A program made the translations under genes and the position numbers. Shown here one piece after another: positions 8,203 to 15,795 of a stretch of 64,000 bases of DNA. Each line of letters begins with the position of its first letter. Positions within the stretch are counted from its first letter, which is position 1. The DNA comes from Mycolicibacterium iranicum (lineage in GTDB: Bacteria; Actinomycetota; Actinomycetes; Mycobacteriales; Mycobacteriaceae): NCBI RefSeq assembly GCF_014190915.1, contig NZ_JACHVU010000003.1, positions 248,001 to 312,000 of the forward strand, written 5' to 3'. The notes under the pieces were generated by a model. It was not told the DNA's origin and did no database searches. It saw only the letters and a list, made by a program, of their open reading frames with translations.

Positions 8203-8556
8203 ATGCGGGCTAACGAGAAACTGATCATGCAGCCGAGGATGCTGCGGCGGGCGTTGGACTTTATTCACGACAACGCCCAGTACGACATCACAATTCGGGA
8301 CATCGCGGCCGCGGCTGATGTCACCCCACGCGCAATCCAGTACGCATTCCGCGAACATCTGGACACCACGCCGCTGGAATATCTCCGGCGCCGGCGCCTC
8401 GAACGCGCGCACCGAGAATTGCAGTCGGCCGATCCGGCCTTCGACACCGTGACGTCGATCGCGGGCCGGTGCGGATTCAGCCATCCAGGCCGCTTCAGCA
8501 GCGCCTACAAAGAGGTCTTCGGGACAGAACCGAGTCGCACGCTACGCAGCGGGTAA
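8203..8556 (+). CDS. Stand-alone AraC-type DNA-binding domain
   Basis: 117-residue transcription regulator made almost entirely of an AraC/XylS DNA-binding domain: first HTH ITIRDIAAAADVTPRAIQYAFREH, second HTH VTSIAGRCGFSHPGRFSSAYKEVFG ending TEPSRTLR. Typical family members are ~300 residues with an N-terminal sensor, so this is either a small MarA/SoxS-like regulator or a remnant. The ATG at 8203 has AAGGAGG immediately before it with no spacer, so an ATG at 8227 (24 bases from that site) cannot be excluded. Divergent from the SRPBCC gene. Confidence 0.75.
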   Translation: MRANEKLIMQPRMLRRALDFIHDNAQYDITIRDIAAAADVTPRAIQYAFREHLDTTPLEYLRRRRLERAHRELQSADPAFDTVTSIAGRCGFSHPGRFSSAYKEVFGTEPSRTLRSG

Positions 8557-8559
8557 GGC

Positions 8560-8982
8560 TCACATCGGGGTGAAGCCGACTCCGTTGTACTTGCCCGCCT
8601 GCCAGCCCTGCGGACCCAGGCAGACGAGGGGCCGGCCGTCGGGGGCCTGCGCGGCCGACTGCGGCTTGGGGCAGCGGCTACCGATTTCACGCACGCCGAA
8701 CAGTTCGTAGCTGATCTGCCAGAACCCGGTGTAGACGGGGGGCCACTGATTGGGGATCCACCGACACTGCAGCGCCTGACCCCCCGGTCCGCGCCCGAAG
8801 GTGAAGCGGTCCATGTTCGTGCACGGGGCCGTGAGATGGGCGTCGTAGTTCATGCCGGGGACATCGGTCTCGTAGCGCCCGGGCTCATCGAAGTAGAGCG
8901 GCCCCGGCTCCGCCGACGCAGCAGGCGCAGCGGACAGAGCGGCAGCGCCGAGCGCGGCCGCTGCAAGCATCTTGCGGATCAT
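8560..8982 (-). CDS. Small exported protein, function unknown
   Basis: 140-residue predicted secreted protein. The N-terminus is MIRKMLAAAALGAAALSAAPAASAEP, a clear signal peptide with ASA/E cleavage. The mature part has four cysteines (CTNM, LQCRW, SRCPK, VCLGPQG), suggesting two disulphides, and is rich in Gly, Pro and Trp. I recall short secreted proteins of this kind in several mycobacteria but cannot name a family. It converges on the AraC regulator, with 3 bases between the stop codons. Confidence 0.78.
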   Translation of the reverse strand: MIRKMLAAAALGAAALSAAPAASAEPGPLYFDEPGRYETDVPGMNYDAHLTAPCTNMDRFTFGRGPGGQALQCRWIPNQWPPVYTGFWQISYELFGVREIGSRCPKPQSAAQAPDGRPLVCLGPQGWQAGKYNGVGFTPM

Positions 8983-9076
8983 GTCCCACCTTTACCTCGT
9001 CAGAAACCGTACCGCCGTCTTGCGACATTAGTCGGTGCAGTGGGCACGCCGTAAGGTTTCCGACCCCGGGAATGAT

Positions 9077-9113
9077 CTCGGCCCGCCACCCGGGGGGTTG
9101 GTGGCGGGCCGAG
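9077..9113. terminator. Strong hairpin, probable terminator
   Basis: A 13-bp perfect stem, CTCGGCCCGCCAC (9077-9089) with GTGGCGGGCCGAG (9101-9113), around an 11-base loop. There is no T-run on either side, as is usual in mycobacteria. It lies in the gap between the exported-protein gene (start 8982) and the three-helix protein (stop 9256), so it most likely ends the latter's transcript. Confidence 0.6.
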
Positions 9114-9255
9114 AGTATCGGGTTGGTCGATGGTCGGTCTGTTCGACCGGACACCACCGAAATTAGGGGCCGAAGCTGAGAGGCATCTGATAACCGCATA
9201 GGTCTCTGATGCGAAACCAGGGGTGCGTTCCCGGTGGCGCGCCGCCGGCCGTGAA

Positions 9256-9456
9256 TCAGCTGCGGAGCTTGGTGAGGTCGGCCGTGGCGCGGCGTTCGAC
9301 GAAGAGCGGGACGAAATCCCGGATGGGACGGCCCTCGAAGTGGGCGTAATGCTCGTGGACGACCTTCGCGACCTCGGCCGGTTCCACCTTGGCGTGCGCA
9401 TCGGCCAGTCTCTGGGCGAGCTGATCGATGATCTGCTGTTCACTCAACGCGATCAC
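9256..9456 (-). CDS. Three-helix-bundle dimerisation-domain protein
   Basis: 66-residue protein: MIALSEQQIIDQLAQRL, then ADAHAKVEPAEVAKVVHEHYAHFEG, then RPIRDFVPLFVERRATADL. The pattern matches the short actinobacterial 'three-helix bundle dimerisation domain' family, often annotated as hypothetical in mycobacteria and nocardiae. The role is unknown. Acidic and basic residues alternate along predicted amphipathic helices. Single gene with no close partner on its strand. Confidence 0.72.
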   Translation of the reverse strand: MIALSEQQIIDQLAQRLADAHAKVEPAEVAKVVHEHYAHFEGRPIRDFVPLFVERRATADLTKLRS

Positions 9457-9583
9457 GGTTTCAGCCTGCCTGTATAGACCAGCTCAGTCAATCGGTGGCT
9501 ACGTCCGTCACACTTCCAGCCAGGGGCGACGGGATGTACCTGTGGCGAACGTCAAATGATCATTCTGGTCACGGCGTCTGCCC

Positions 9584-9883
9584 TCACTTCACACGCAGGA
9601 CGGACGCCGGAACCCAGTGCGTCACGCGGTCTTTGTGGCTCCCGTGTTTCACGGGATAGGTGACCAGTCCCCACCACCGCCCCTGCTCGCTGAGACCCCA
9701 GCAGGTCAGCTGGCCTTCGACGATCGAGTCCAGCTGCAGCCCCTTGGGGTGGTACCTGCCGTCGCAGTGGGGTTCGCGGGGAAACAGTGCGACCAGGTCG
9801 ACCAGCACCTCCCGGGGCGGGTGGACGCGCCGGAAGACGGTGCGCAGAGGCTGACCCCCGTGCCCGATCTCCTGCATGGCCAT
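9584..9883 (-). CDS. Small protein under a LexA-type box, function unknown
   Basis: About 99 residues starting at ATG 9883 (or 9877, two codons later). I do not recognise a family. The sequence is basic and tryptophan-rich: VFRRVHPPREVLVDLVALFPREPH, GQLTCWGLSEQGRWWGLVTYPV, ending THWVPASVLRVK. A near-consensus mycobacterial SOS box lies four bases upstream of the start codon, so damage-inducible expression is likely. It is the last host gene before the integrated elements and sits ~100 bases from attL. Confidence 0.68.
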   Translation of the reverse strand: MAMQEIGHGGQPLRTVFRRVHPPREVLVDLVALFPREPHCDGRYHPKGLQLDSIVEGQLTCWGLSEQGRWWGLVTYPVKHGSHKDRVTHWVPASVLRVK

Positions 9884-9886
9884 TGT

Positions 9887-9902
9887 TCGATCATATGTTC
9901 GA
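9887..9902. promoter_or_regulatory. Candidate LexA (SOS) box
   Basis: TCGATC-ATAT-GTTCGA differs at one position from the mycobacterial LexA consensus TCGAAC-N4-GTTCGA (established knowledge). It lies 4 bases upstream of the start at 9883, where bound LexA would block transcription or initiation. Confidence 0.65.
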
Positions 9903-9948
9903 AACCAGCGTGGTGTCACCGGGCTGCAGGAGCCCAAGGGAACAGAAA

Positions 9949-9968
9949 AGGCCCGCCGGAGCGGGCCT
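9949..9968 (-). terminator. Original tRNA-operon terminator, now displaced by the elements
   Basis: AGGCCCGC (9949-9956), loop CGGA, GCGGGCCT (9961-9968). Read on the minus strand it is followed by TTTTC. It sits beyond the left core copy and so, in the empty chromosome, would lie directly downstream of tRNA-Val(GAC) and terminate that tRNA operon. A similar hairpin near 30160 now does this job. Confidence 0.65.
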
Positions 9969-9985
9969 GAACTTTCTGCGAACTC

Positions 9986-10008
9986 TGGTGCGCGATACTG
10001 GGATTGAA
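9986..10008. repeat. Left att core (chromosome/element 1 junction)
   Basis: 23 bases beginning TGGTGCGCGATACTGG, identical to 20094-20116 and to the tRNA-Val(GAC) 3' end at 30192-30214. Sequence on either side differs between copies, as expected for crossover junctions. Confidence 0.93.
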
Positions 10009-10130
10009 TCGTATTTCATGTTTGCTAACCTCAGTGTAGTTGAGCAGCACAAACCCGCTTTGAGCTGCATTAACAATACTTTCCGCTAGTGGAGCCATGA
10101 GGAAGCTCGCGGCAGTAAAGTGTGCTGTGT

Positions 10131-10199
10131 CAGTTCACGTTCAGTGCATGAACTGAGAGCTGGGTTCCTCCCAGTTCACGCGACGATGGTCAGTTCACG
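10131..10199. repeat. Arm-type integrase sites, left end of element 1
   Basis: CAGTTCACG occurs at 10131-10139, 10172-10180 and 10191-10199; a partly inverted copy TGAACTG lies between. The same word recurs at the other end of the element (20027, 20038), and the 15-mer CAGTTCACGTTCAGT is shared by both ends. Direct repeats flanking both sides of a tyrosine-integrase core are the expected arrangement of arm-type sites. The last copy is just before the integrase start, so integrase may also autoregulate. Confidence 0.75.
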
Positions 10200-10208
10200 G
10201 AGGTCGGC

Positions 10209-11366
10209 ATGGCGCGCGGTGAGGGCCGTAAGACGAGGCAGGCCGGAACGTTCGGCACGGTCCAGCAGCTGCCCAGCGGCCGGTACCGGGCCATGTACTA
10301 CGGCCCCGATGGACGCCGCTACAAGGCCCCGACCACGTTTCTGGCGAAGGCTGACGCGCGCGGTTGGCTGGCCCTGCGTCAGGCTGAGATCATCAGCAAG
10401 GCGTGGACGCCACCGGAGGCCACGCCGAAGATCACGCGGACCACGTTCGCGGACTACGCCCGCAGCTGGATCAAGCAGCGTGACCTCAAGCAGCGCACCC
10501 GCGAGCACTACGAGGTGCTGTTGGAGCGCCACCTGATCGGGCCGTTCGGGTCACTGCCGTTGACCTCGATCACCGTCGATGATGTTCGCGGCTGGTACGC
10601 CACGTTCGCCACCGGCACCCCCACGCTGCGATCACACACCTACGGGCTGCTGCGCACGATCCTGGCGACAGCGGCCAGCGACGGGAAGATTAGCGCCAAC
10701 CCGTGCTTGATCCGTGGGGCCGGAAGCACGAAGCGGGTAAAGAAGATCAGGCCCGCCACGCTGCCCGAGATCGAAAAGATCACCACAGAGATGCCCGACC
10801 AGTACCAGGCCATGATCCTGTTGGCGGCGTGGTGTGCGCTGCGGTTCGGCGAGCTGACCGAACTGAGGCGAAAGGATGTGATCCTGGAGATTGCTGTCGA
10901 CGCCGAGGGGGAGACCGCCCACACTGGCGTCATCCGTGTGGAGCGCGCCGTCGTCCGCGTCGATGACGGTTACCTCGTAACCACCCCGAAGTCAGACGCC
11001 GGTACCCGCGACGTAGCGATCCCGCCGCACCTCGTACCCGTGCTCCGCGACCACCTCGCGGCGCATGTCGACGGTGGGCCGAACGCTCTGATGTTCCCCG
11101 CCGCTCATGGTGGGCATCTGGCCCCGGCGACCCTTTACCGGCAGTTCTACAAGGCGCGCACCGCCGCCGACCGGCCCGATCTGCGATTCCATGATCTTCG
11201 GCATTCCGGTGCCGTACTGGCTGCCGCCACGGGTGCCACGCTGGCTGAGCTGATGGCCCGTCTGGGTCACTCCACGCCGCAGGCGGCTATGCGATACCAG
11301 CACGCCGCGCAGGGGCGTGATCAGGTCATCGCGGCAGCGTTGTCCAAGATTGCGCTGGGGCAGTAG
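10209..11366 (+). CDS. int: Tyrosine integrase of element 1
   Basis: 385-residue site-specific recombinase. Domains: N-terminal arm-binding region (residues 1-70), SAM-like core-binding domain (~75-165), catalytic domain (~180-385). Catalytic residues are all in place: R212 (CALRFGEL), K261 (TPKSDAG), H328 and R331 (HDLRHSG), H354 (LGHST) and the nucleophile Y363 (AMRYQHA). GGAGG precedes the ATG with good spacing. Clearly related to, but different from, the element 2 integrase (strong identity in the catalytic half, divergent N-terminus), which fits their shared core but different arm repeats. Confidence 0.97.
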   Translation: MARGEGRKTRQAGTFGTVQQLPSGRYRAMYYGPDGRRYKAPTTFLAKADARGWLALRQAEIISKAWTPPEATPKITRTTFADYARSWIKQRDLKQRTREHYEVLLERHLIGPFGSLPLTSITVDDVRGWYATFATGTPTLRSHTYGLLRTILATAASDGKISANPCLIRGAGSTKRVKKIRPATLPEIEKITTEMPDQYQAMILLAAWCALRFGELTELRRKDVILEIAVDAEGETAHTGVIRVERAVVRVDDGYLVTTPKSDAGTRDVAIPPHLVPVLRDHLAAHVDGGPNALMFPAAHGGHLAPATLYRQFYKARTAADRPDLRFHDLRHSGAVLAAATGATLAELMARLGHSTPQAAMRYQHAAQGRDQVIAAALSKIALGQ

Positions 11367-11374
11367 CGGCTGCC

Positions 11375-11563
11375 CTACGCCGACACCCCACCACCGAACG
11401 CCGTCATCCTGGCATCCACCTCGTTGAGGTCGACCCGCACGAGCCGGGTGCCGTTGCGGTATCCGGTCAGCCTGCCGTCGCTGATCATGGCGCGGATGGT
11501 GCGGTCGGTGACGCCGAGGTAGTCGGCGGCGTCCTGGATCGAGACGTATCGGCGCTGAGCCAT
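11375..11563 (-). CDS. Excisionase-like HTH protein of element 1
   Basis: 62-residue MerR/excisionase-type DNA-binding protein: YVSIQDAADYLGVTDRTIRAMISDGRL followed by wing residues RNGTRLVRVDLNEVDARM. This is the helix-turn-helix-wing of the HTH_17 family used as recombination directionality factors or small repressors. It is read towards the integrase, converging with 8 bases between stops; in element 2 the matching gene is on the integrase strand instead. Excision control of this element is its likely role. Confidence 0.87.
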   Translation of the reverse strand: MAQRRYVSIQDAADYLGVTDRTIRAMISDGRLTGYRNGTRLVRVDLNEVDARMTAFGGGVSA

Positions 11564-12015
11564 CGTGAAACTCCGGTGCTGTTGCGGAACGTGATGCGCC
11601 CGCGACCGTACACACCGCGCCCGACTAGCTCGCCGAGATTGTTACGCATATGTCCACCAACAGATTTCGTGTCCTTGACCGGCAACTAGTTGAAGCACTC
11701 TAGCAACGCTCCACGCGCCGGTATCCGCAGCTCACCAGCTCGCCTGTAGTCATCGAGTGACGCATGCGCGGGTAATCAGTGGCACGGCAACGGTTCCCCA
11801 TGATGTTGCGCTGCAAGCTGTTCTGCGACTTCCCCATGATGTTGCGCTGCAAGCTGTTCCGCGACTTCCTGGCGATCCACTACGTCGACCTATGGGAGAT
11901 CGACTGCCCACGGGCGAAGGGCGAAACGCCGACGACGTGGACAATGCTCGCGTTTACGTTGACATTCAACAGTTTTCGCTTTACCGCGTCGCAGCGCCGT
12001 GCTTCGCTGAGCTGT
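11564..12015. promoter_or_regulatory. Divergent control region of element 1
   Basis: 452 bases between the minus-strand excisionase-like gene and the plus-strand HTH gene. It contains the 36-bp tandem repeat at 11795-11866. An open frame runs in from 11779 in phase with the HTH gene, but its first 79 codons include the repeat translation and look non-coding. The position and repeats suggest a lysogeny-type switch. Confidence 0.55.
11795..11866. repeat. 36-bp tandem repeat, two copies
   Basis: Two abutting 36-bp units (11795-11830, 11831-11866) differing at one base (T/C). Each carries the perfect small palindrome TTGCgctGCAA (11806-11816, 11842-11852). Likely paired operator sites for one of the flanking HTH proteins. 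Confidence 0.7.
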
Positions 12016-12438
12016 ATGACCGTATTGGAAAGACCACTTACCCGCGTCGAAGCTGCTGAACAGCTTGGCATCTCACTGTCCCTGCTGGACAAGCTCACCG
12101 CTACCGGACAGCTCATCCCCACCAAGATCGGACGCCGCACCGTGTACCAGCAGCAGCACCTGCGCGCGTACCTCGAATCGCAGGCACAGCCCAGAGAGGC
12201 GAAAACCTTGAGCCACCCGGACGAACAGGAACTGGCTGCGCTGAACGTGCTCCGGGCCGTGGAGCACCGTATGCAGGGCGACGCCGACGCGATGGTCCGC
12301 ACCTTGCGCGGCACGGGGCGGCAGGTGTCGCTGCGGCTCCTCGAAGCGACCGAGCTCATCGCCCATCTTCTCCAGCACAGCGACCGCCCTGAGCAGGCGC
12401 TAGCCGGGCTGCTTCAGAGCGTGCGACCGACCGGCTGA
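12016..12438 (+). CDS. HTH regulator of element 1 (excisionase-like domain plus helical tail)
   Basis: 140 residues from the ATG at 12016. Residues ~5-55 form a second excisionase/MerR-type HTH: RPLTRVEAAEQLGISLSLLDKLTATGQLIPTKIGRRTVYQQ. The remainder is helical (LNVLRAVEHRMQGDADAMVRTL ... ATELIAHLLQHSDRPEQALAGLLQ), probably for oligomerisation. It could be the element's repressor or an activator of replication genes. No better start is supported: upstream codons in frame translate the tandem repeat. Confidence 0.75.
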   Translation: MTVLERPLTRVEAAEQLGISLSLLDKLTATGQLIPTKIGRRTVYQQQHLRAYLESQAQPREAKTLSHPDEQELAALNVLRAVEHRMQGDADAMVRTLRGTGRQVSLRLLEATELIAHLLQHSDRPEQALAGLLQSVRPTG

Positions 12439-12507
12439 AAACGAAACGCCAGTGCCGGGTAGGTCGGCACTGGCGCTCCAAAGTTCCGAGCTGAAGGGAA
12501 CACCACG

Positions 12508-12813
12508 ATGATAAGCCGACCCGGCGACGACGTACCGGCGCAGCTTGCACGCCGCCGCGACGCCGCCCACCGCAGCGAGCCGCTGGAGTGCTGCTCGTGT
12601 AGAGACCCGCTCACCTGCCACTGTCACGAGCAGGTTCAACCGATCACCGAGCATCAGCTTGACGGCTGGTCGGCAGCCGCGCTGCATCTGCTCGACAACG
12701 GGCTGAGTCCCGCTGTGCCCGTCGATGTTCAGCGCCGGTTGTGGCGGCGTGGTGGCTCGGATCGCGCGCTGGCGCAACGTCTGCGCGGCGTCTGCTCGGA
12801 TCGTGCCGCATGA
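12508..12813 (+). CDS. Small Cys/His-rich protein, element 1
   Basis: 101 residues, not recognised. A cluster CCSCRDPLTCHCHEQ (residues ~28-42) looks like a metal-binding site. GAAGGGAAC precedes the ATG. The stop overlaps the start of the replication ATPase as ATGA, so the two are translationally coupled and it probably serves replication or its control. Confidence 0.65.
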   Translation: MISRPGDDVPAQLARRRDAAHRSEPLECCSCRDPLTCHCHEQVQPITEHQLDGWSAAALHLLDNGLSPAVPVDVQRRLWRRGGSDRALAQRLRGVCSDRAA

Positions 12814-14108
12814 GCCGCAAGCCGCTCGGTGTGCTGCACGACGGGCGCGAGGTGTACGACAACTCGCCACGCCCTCTGGTCGCAGCGTTGGAGCTTGGGC
12901 ACGGCACGCTTTGCGGCACCAACGGCAGCGACCCGTACGCCGACGTGCTGCCCACTGATCCCGAGGACGTTGCTAGAGAGGCCATCTCGGGTGAGGACCA
13001 CGGGGCGGTTCCCGGTTCTGTAGACCTGGGTCGGGAACCGGGAACCGCAGTAGTTCCCGGTTCTGAGACCGGACCCAGAACCGAGGACCGCGACAATTGC
13101 ACCTCGGTTCCCGGTTCCGCACATAGGTCTCCAGAACCGGGAACCGAGGACGAAACACCGCTCTACGTGGACATTTCCGCTCTGCTCGATGGCACGGTTC
13201 CAGAACCGCCAGAACCGCAACTAGGGCGGCGAACCGATGGACACGCCCTGTTCTATCCCGGTCAGGTCAATTGGGTATTCGGAGACCCCGAGAGCGGCAA
13301 GTCATGGCTTTGCTTGGTGTGCGTCACCGAGGCACTATCAGCCGGTCGACGGGTCCTGATGATCGACCTGGACCACAACGGCGCACCATCCACAATTCAC
13401 CGTCTGCTCGCCCTCGGTGCGCGCCCTGACACCCTCCGAAACCCGAACCTGTTCCGGTACTGCGAACCCGAGGACGCCGCCGAGGTGCGTCAGGTGGTCG
13501 AGGACTCCCGCGCCTGGAGGCCCGCCGTGGCCATCGTGGACTCCATCGGCGAGCTGCTGCCCATGTGCGGGGCCAACACGAACTCAGCCGACGAGTTCAC
13601 CGTGATGCACACCAAGGTGCTGAAGCCGTTGGCGAAGGCCGGTGCCGCTGTGCTGGCGGTCGACCACCTCGCCAAGAACGCGGACTCTCGCGCTGTAGGC
13701 CCTGGAGGCACTGCGGCCAAGCGCCGCGCCATCGGCGGCAGCTCCATCCGCGTGAAGGTCAAGCAGCCGTTCACCCCTGGCCACGGCGGCAGCGCCACGC
13801 TGATCGTCAACAAGGACCGCCACGGCGGTCTCCGCGCACACTGCCCGGTCGGCGACCGCGAGCCGGTCGCGGGCACCTTCAAGCTGCTGGCGTTCAACGA
13901 GGGCGCGTTGGCGTGGGTGATCGACGCCCCGGCCAAGGGTGAGCGCAACACCGACGAGGCCGCACCGCTGCAGGACGTGCAGGCTGTGGCCGCTCTGGAC
14001 CCGCCGCCAGAAACCGTGGAGGAAGCGCGGGAGCGGCTGCGGTGGAGCAAGCAGCGAGCCACGAAAGCGGTTCGTGCATGGCGAGAAAGTGAGGTCAGCC
14101 TCGGATGA
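12810..14108 (+). CDS. RepA/RecA-like replication ATPase of element 1
   Basis: 432-residue AAA_25-type ATPase, the class of plasmid RepA hexameric helicases. Walker A is GDPESGKS (residues 158-165); Walker B is VAIVDSIGEL (~240-249); then AVLAVDHLAKNADS (sensor-like), RRAIGGSSIRVKV and a C-terminal region with EEARERLRWSKQRATKAVRAWRE. Residues ~60-135 are a low-complexity VPGS/EPGT linker encoded by a repeat cluster (13007-13225). No primase domain is visible, unlike the primase-polymerase beside the element 2 ATPase, so a host or helper primase may be needed. The start ATG overlaps the upstream stop. Confidence 0.85.
   Translation: MSRKPLGVLHDGREVYDNSPRPLVAALELGHGTLCGTNGSDPYADVLPTDPEDVAREAISGEDHGAVPGSVDLGREPGTAVVPGSETGPRTEDRDNCTSVPGSAHRSPEPGTEDETPLYVDISALLDGTVPEPPEPQLGRRTDGHALFYPGQVNWVFGDPESGKSWLCLVCVTEALSAGRRVLMIDLDHNGAPSTIHRLLALGARPDTLRNPNLFRYCEPEDAAEVRQVVEDSRAWRPAVAIVDSIGELLPMCGANTNSADEFTVMHTKVLKPLAKAGAAVLAVDHLAKNADSRAVGPGGTAAKRRAIGGSSIRVKVKQPFTPGHGGSATLIVNKDRHGGLRAHCPVGDREPVAGTFKLLAFNEGALAWVIDAPAKGERNTDEAAPLQDVQAVAALDPPPETVEEARERLRWSKQRATKAVRAWRESEVSLG
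13007..13225. repeat. GTTCCC/GGGAAC repeat cluster inside the replication ATPase gene
   Basis: GGTTCCCGGTTCTG at 13007, GGGAACCGGGAACCG near 13033, GTTCCCGGTTCTG at 13053, CGGTTCCCGGTTCC at 13105, GAACCGGGAACCG near 13134, and further AGAACCG words to 13225. Direct and inverted copies alternate. It encodes a disordered linker, so the DNA rather than the protein may be what is conserved: a candidate iteron origin. The word GTTCCC is also the heart of the element 2 iterons. Confidence 0.6.
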
Positions 14109-14155
14109 CGGAAGGTGTCGCGCTTGATCTGCACACTGGCACCGAGGAGTAAGGC

Positions 14156-14623
14156 ATGACGACCGCACCGACCTGGACAACGACACCGCCACCGCAGGCG
14201 TGGGCCGACACGATCACCGCCGCGCAGCACGCCGCCCACGGTGACCCGTTGCAGTGCTGCGCCGCCATCGCCGAGAGCGGCTGTGATCCCGGCTGGCTCG
14301 TCATCGCCGGGGTGCATCTGCTCGCCGCTGTGCTCGCCGAGGGCGTCGCCGCCGACGAGCTGCGCGCCGAGGTGCTGCGCATCGCCACGGATACGGGCGC
14401 GTCGGACTACATGGTGACCGCCAGCCTGGAGGTCGTCGCGCTCGCCGAGGCGATGCAGCGCGACGAGCTGCCGACCATCTGGCAGTTGTGCAGCGGCTCG
14501 CAGGTGTCGGCGCGCGACCTCGCCCACGGGGCGTGCTCGCTGACCGGGCAGGCGATAGCAGCTGTGGCTGTGGACGTTCCCGGCGTGTTCGACCGGCTGC
14601 GCGCGCAGTACGGAGGTCGCTGA
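14156..14623 (+). CDS. Hypothetical protein, element 1
   Basis: 155 residues, no family recognised. After a Thr/Pro-rich start the protein is alpha-helical and alanine-rich, with CCAAIAESGCDPGWLVIAGVHLLAAVLAEG and ATDTGASDYMVTASLEVVALAEAM. GAGGAGTAAGGC lies before the ATG. A 15-codon open frame (14105-14152) that overlaps the ATPase stop sits just upstream and may couple translation. It ends one base before the WhiB-like gene. Confidence 0.65.
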   Translation: MTTAPTWTTTPPPQAWADTITAAQHAAHGDPLQCCAAIAESGCDPGWLVIAGVHLLAAVLAEGVAADELRAEVLRIATDTGASDYMVTASLEVVALAEAMQRDELPTIWQLCSGSQVSARDLAHGACSLTGQAIAAVAVDVPGVFDRLRAQYGGR

Positions 14624-14624
14624 C

Positions 14625-14921
14625 ATGGCTGCCAGGTATCCGACCGTAAAGCTGCACGGTGAACCGTGGGTCGAACTGTTGGTGCACGTGTTTCGTGGTG
14701 GCCCAAACTTGCGGGGTGCGTTGTGTGTGGGCAAGTCGGAGTTGTTCGACCACCACGACAGCCGCTTCGAGGCTGCCCGTATCTGTGCCCGCTGCCCGGT
14801 TCGGCTGCCATGCCGAACGTATGCGAGCAAGGCCCGGCGTCTGACGGGGACGTGGGCAGGCGTCTACCGGAACCACGGCGATGACGAAACTGAAACGGAG
14901 ACAGACAATGTCACAGCATGA
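14625..14921 (+). CDS. WhiB-like [4Fe-4S] protein, element 1
   Basis: 98 residues. Cysteines ALCVGKSELFD..., ICARCPVRLPC follow the WhiB pattern C-xn-C-x2-C-x5-C, with the following GTWAGVYR matching the G-V/I/T-W-G/A-G turn. WhiB proteins bind the sigma-A region 4 and act as redox-sensitive regulators; the mycobacteriophage TM4 WhiB is known to interfere with host WhiB2 and block septation and superinfection. A similar effect on host or helper transcription is plausible here. GGAGG precedes the ATG. Confidence 0.82.
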   Translation: MAARYPTVKLHGEPWVELLVHVFRGGPNLRGALCVGKSELFDHHDSRFEAARICARCPVRLPCRTYASKARRLTGTWAGVYRNHGDDETETETDNVTA

Positions 14922-15258
14922 CGACGGGGACACAATGGCGGACAGCGGGTTTGACCTGTCGGGCATCGGCGCTCACCGACCTTGCCCAGCGCGCGGCGTC
15001 CTCGTGTTCGACGGCCCGTTGCCGCCCGATGTGCAGAACGCCGAGGACAGTCGAGCCGACGCCGACCTCCGTGCGCGGCATTGGCGGTCAAGCGTGACCG
15101 TCGAACGACCCGCGACACCTGTGGAGCGCGCTCTGCTGCTCCACCTCGGCTACGAGGTGCCCGCCACCCTGCACACCCGCGTGCAGTGGCTCAGCGACGG
15201 CGTCCGACGCCGCACCTGGCCGCAAATACCCGCCACGACTGAGGGACTCGCACCATGA
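14908..15258 (+). CDS. Hypothetical protein, element 1 (phage-like)
   Basis: 116 residues from the ATG at 14908, overlapping the WhiB-like gene by 14 bases; an ATG at 14935 is also possible. Features: a short His/Asp-rich start and a C-terminal helical part VERALLLHLGYEVPATLHTRVQWLSDGVRRRTWPQI. It resembles small proteins of actinophage genomes but I cannot assign a role. Its stop overlaps the start of the scaffold-like gene, placing it in the same transcript. Confidence 0.62.
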   Translation: MSQHDDGDTMADSGFDLSGIGAHRPCPARGVLVFDGPLPPDVQNAEDSRADADLRARHWRSSVTVERPATPVERALLLHLGYEVPATLHTRVQWLSDGVRRRTWPQIPATTEGLAP

Positions 15259-15785
15259 CCACGACCGACGACACTCCGCAGCACGGGGCCGACGCCCAGG
15301 CCGGCCACTCTGGACCTGCCAGCACGGACGACAACCGCCCGCCAGCAAGCGAACCCAACGACCAGCACGGCGACGACACCGACGACCGGGACGACGCCGA
15401 GCAGGATGACGACGCCGACGACGGCAGCCGCTCCAACCGGGAAAAGCGGTACCGGCTACGCCTGCGCGACGCCGAACGCCAGCGCGACGAACTGGCCGAC
15501 ACCCTGACTCGCACCCGACAGGCCATCGTGTCCTCTGTGGTGGCTGGCAGCGGATACGCCCCGAAGGTTGCCGAGCTGGTCACCGCCGACATGGACAAGC
15601 TGCTGGACGACAACGGCATCCCCGACGCCGAGAAGATCGTCAGCAGCCTCGCGGCAGTCGTCGCCGACTACGGTTTCGCCCGTCAACCGAGAACGCCAGC
15701 GCCGAACCTCCAACAGGGTTCCACCAACGGCGGGGGCGGTGCCGGTAAAGCCTCGTGGGCAGGTGCGATTAAGGGCAGCGAGTAG
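15255..15785 (+). CDS. Scaffold-like protein preceding the capsid gene
   Basis: 176 residues. The first ~60 are extremely acidic and disordered (Asp/Glu/Gly), followed by a coiled coil (NREKRYRLRLRDAERQRDELADTLTRTRQA) and a C-terminal region ending in a Gly-rich tail and KASWAGAIKG. An acidic N-terminus, a coiled coil and location directly before the major capsid gene are typical of phage scaffolding proteins. It would assemble procapsids with the capsid protein. The distance to the capsid gene (132 bases) contains a strong hairpin. Confidence 0.75.
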   Translation: MTTTDDTPQHGADAQAGHSGPASTDDNRPPASEPNDQHGDDTDDRDDAEQDDDADDGSRSNREKRYRLRLRDAERQRDELADTLTRTRQAIVSSVVAGSGYAPKVAELVTADMDKLLDDNGIPDAEKIVSSLAAVVADYGFARQPRTPAPNLQQGSTNGGGGAGKASWAGAIKGSE

Positions 15786-15795
15786 ACTCGCCACT

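Noticed and set aside
11795-11866. 36-bp repeats as a CRISPR array
   Set aside because: Only two units, directly abutting with no spacer, no third copy and no cas genes.
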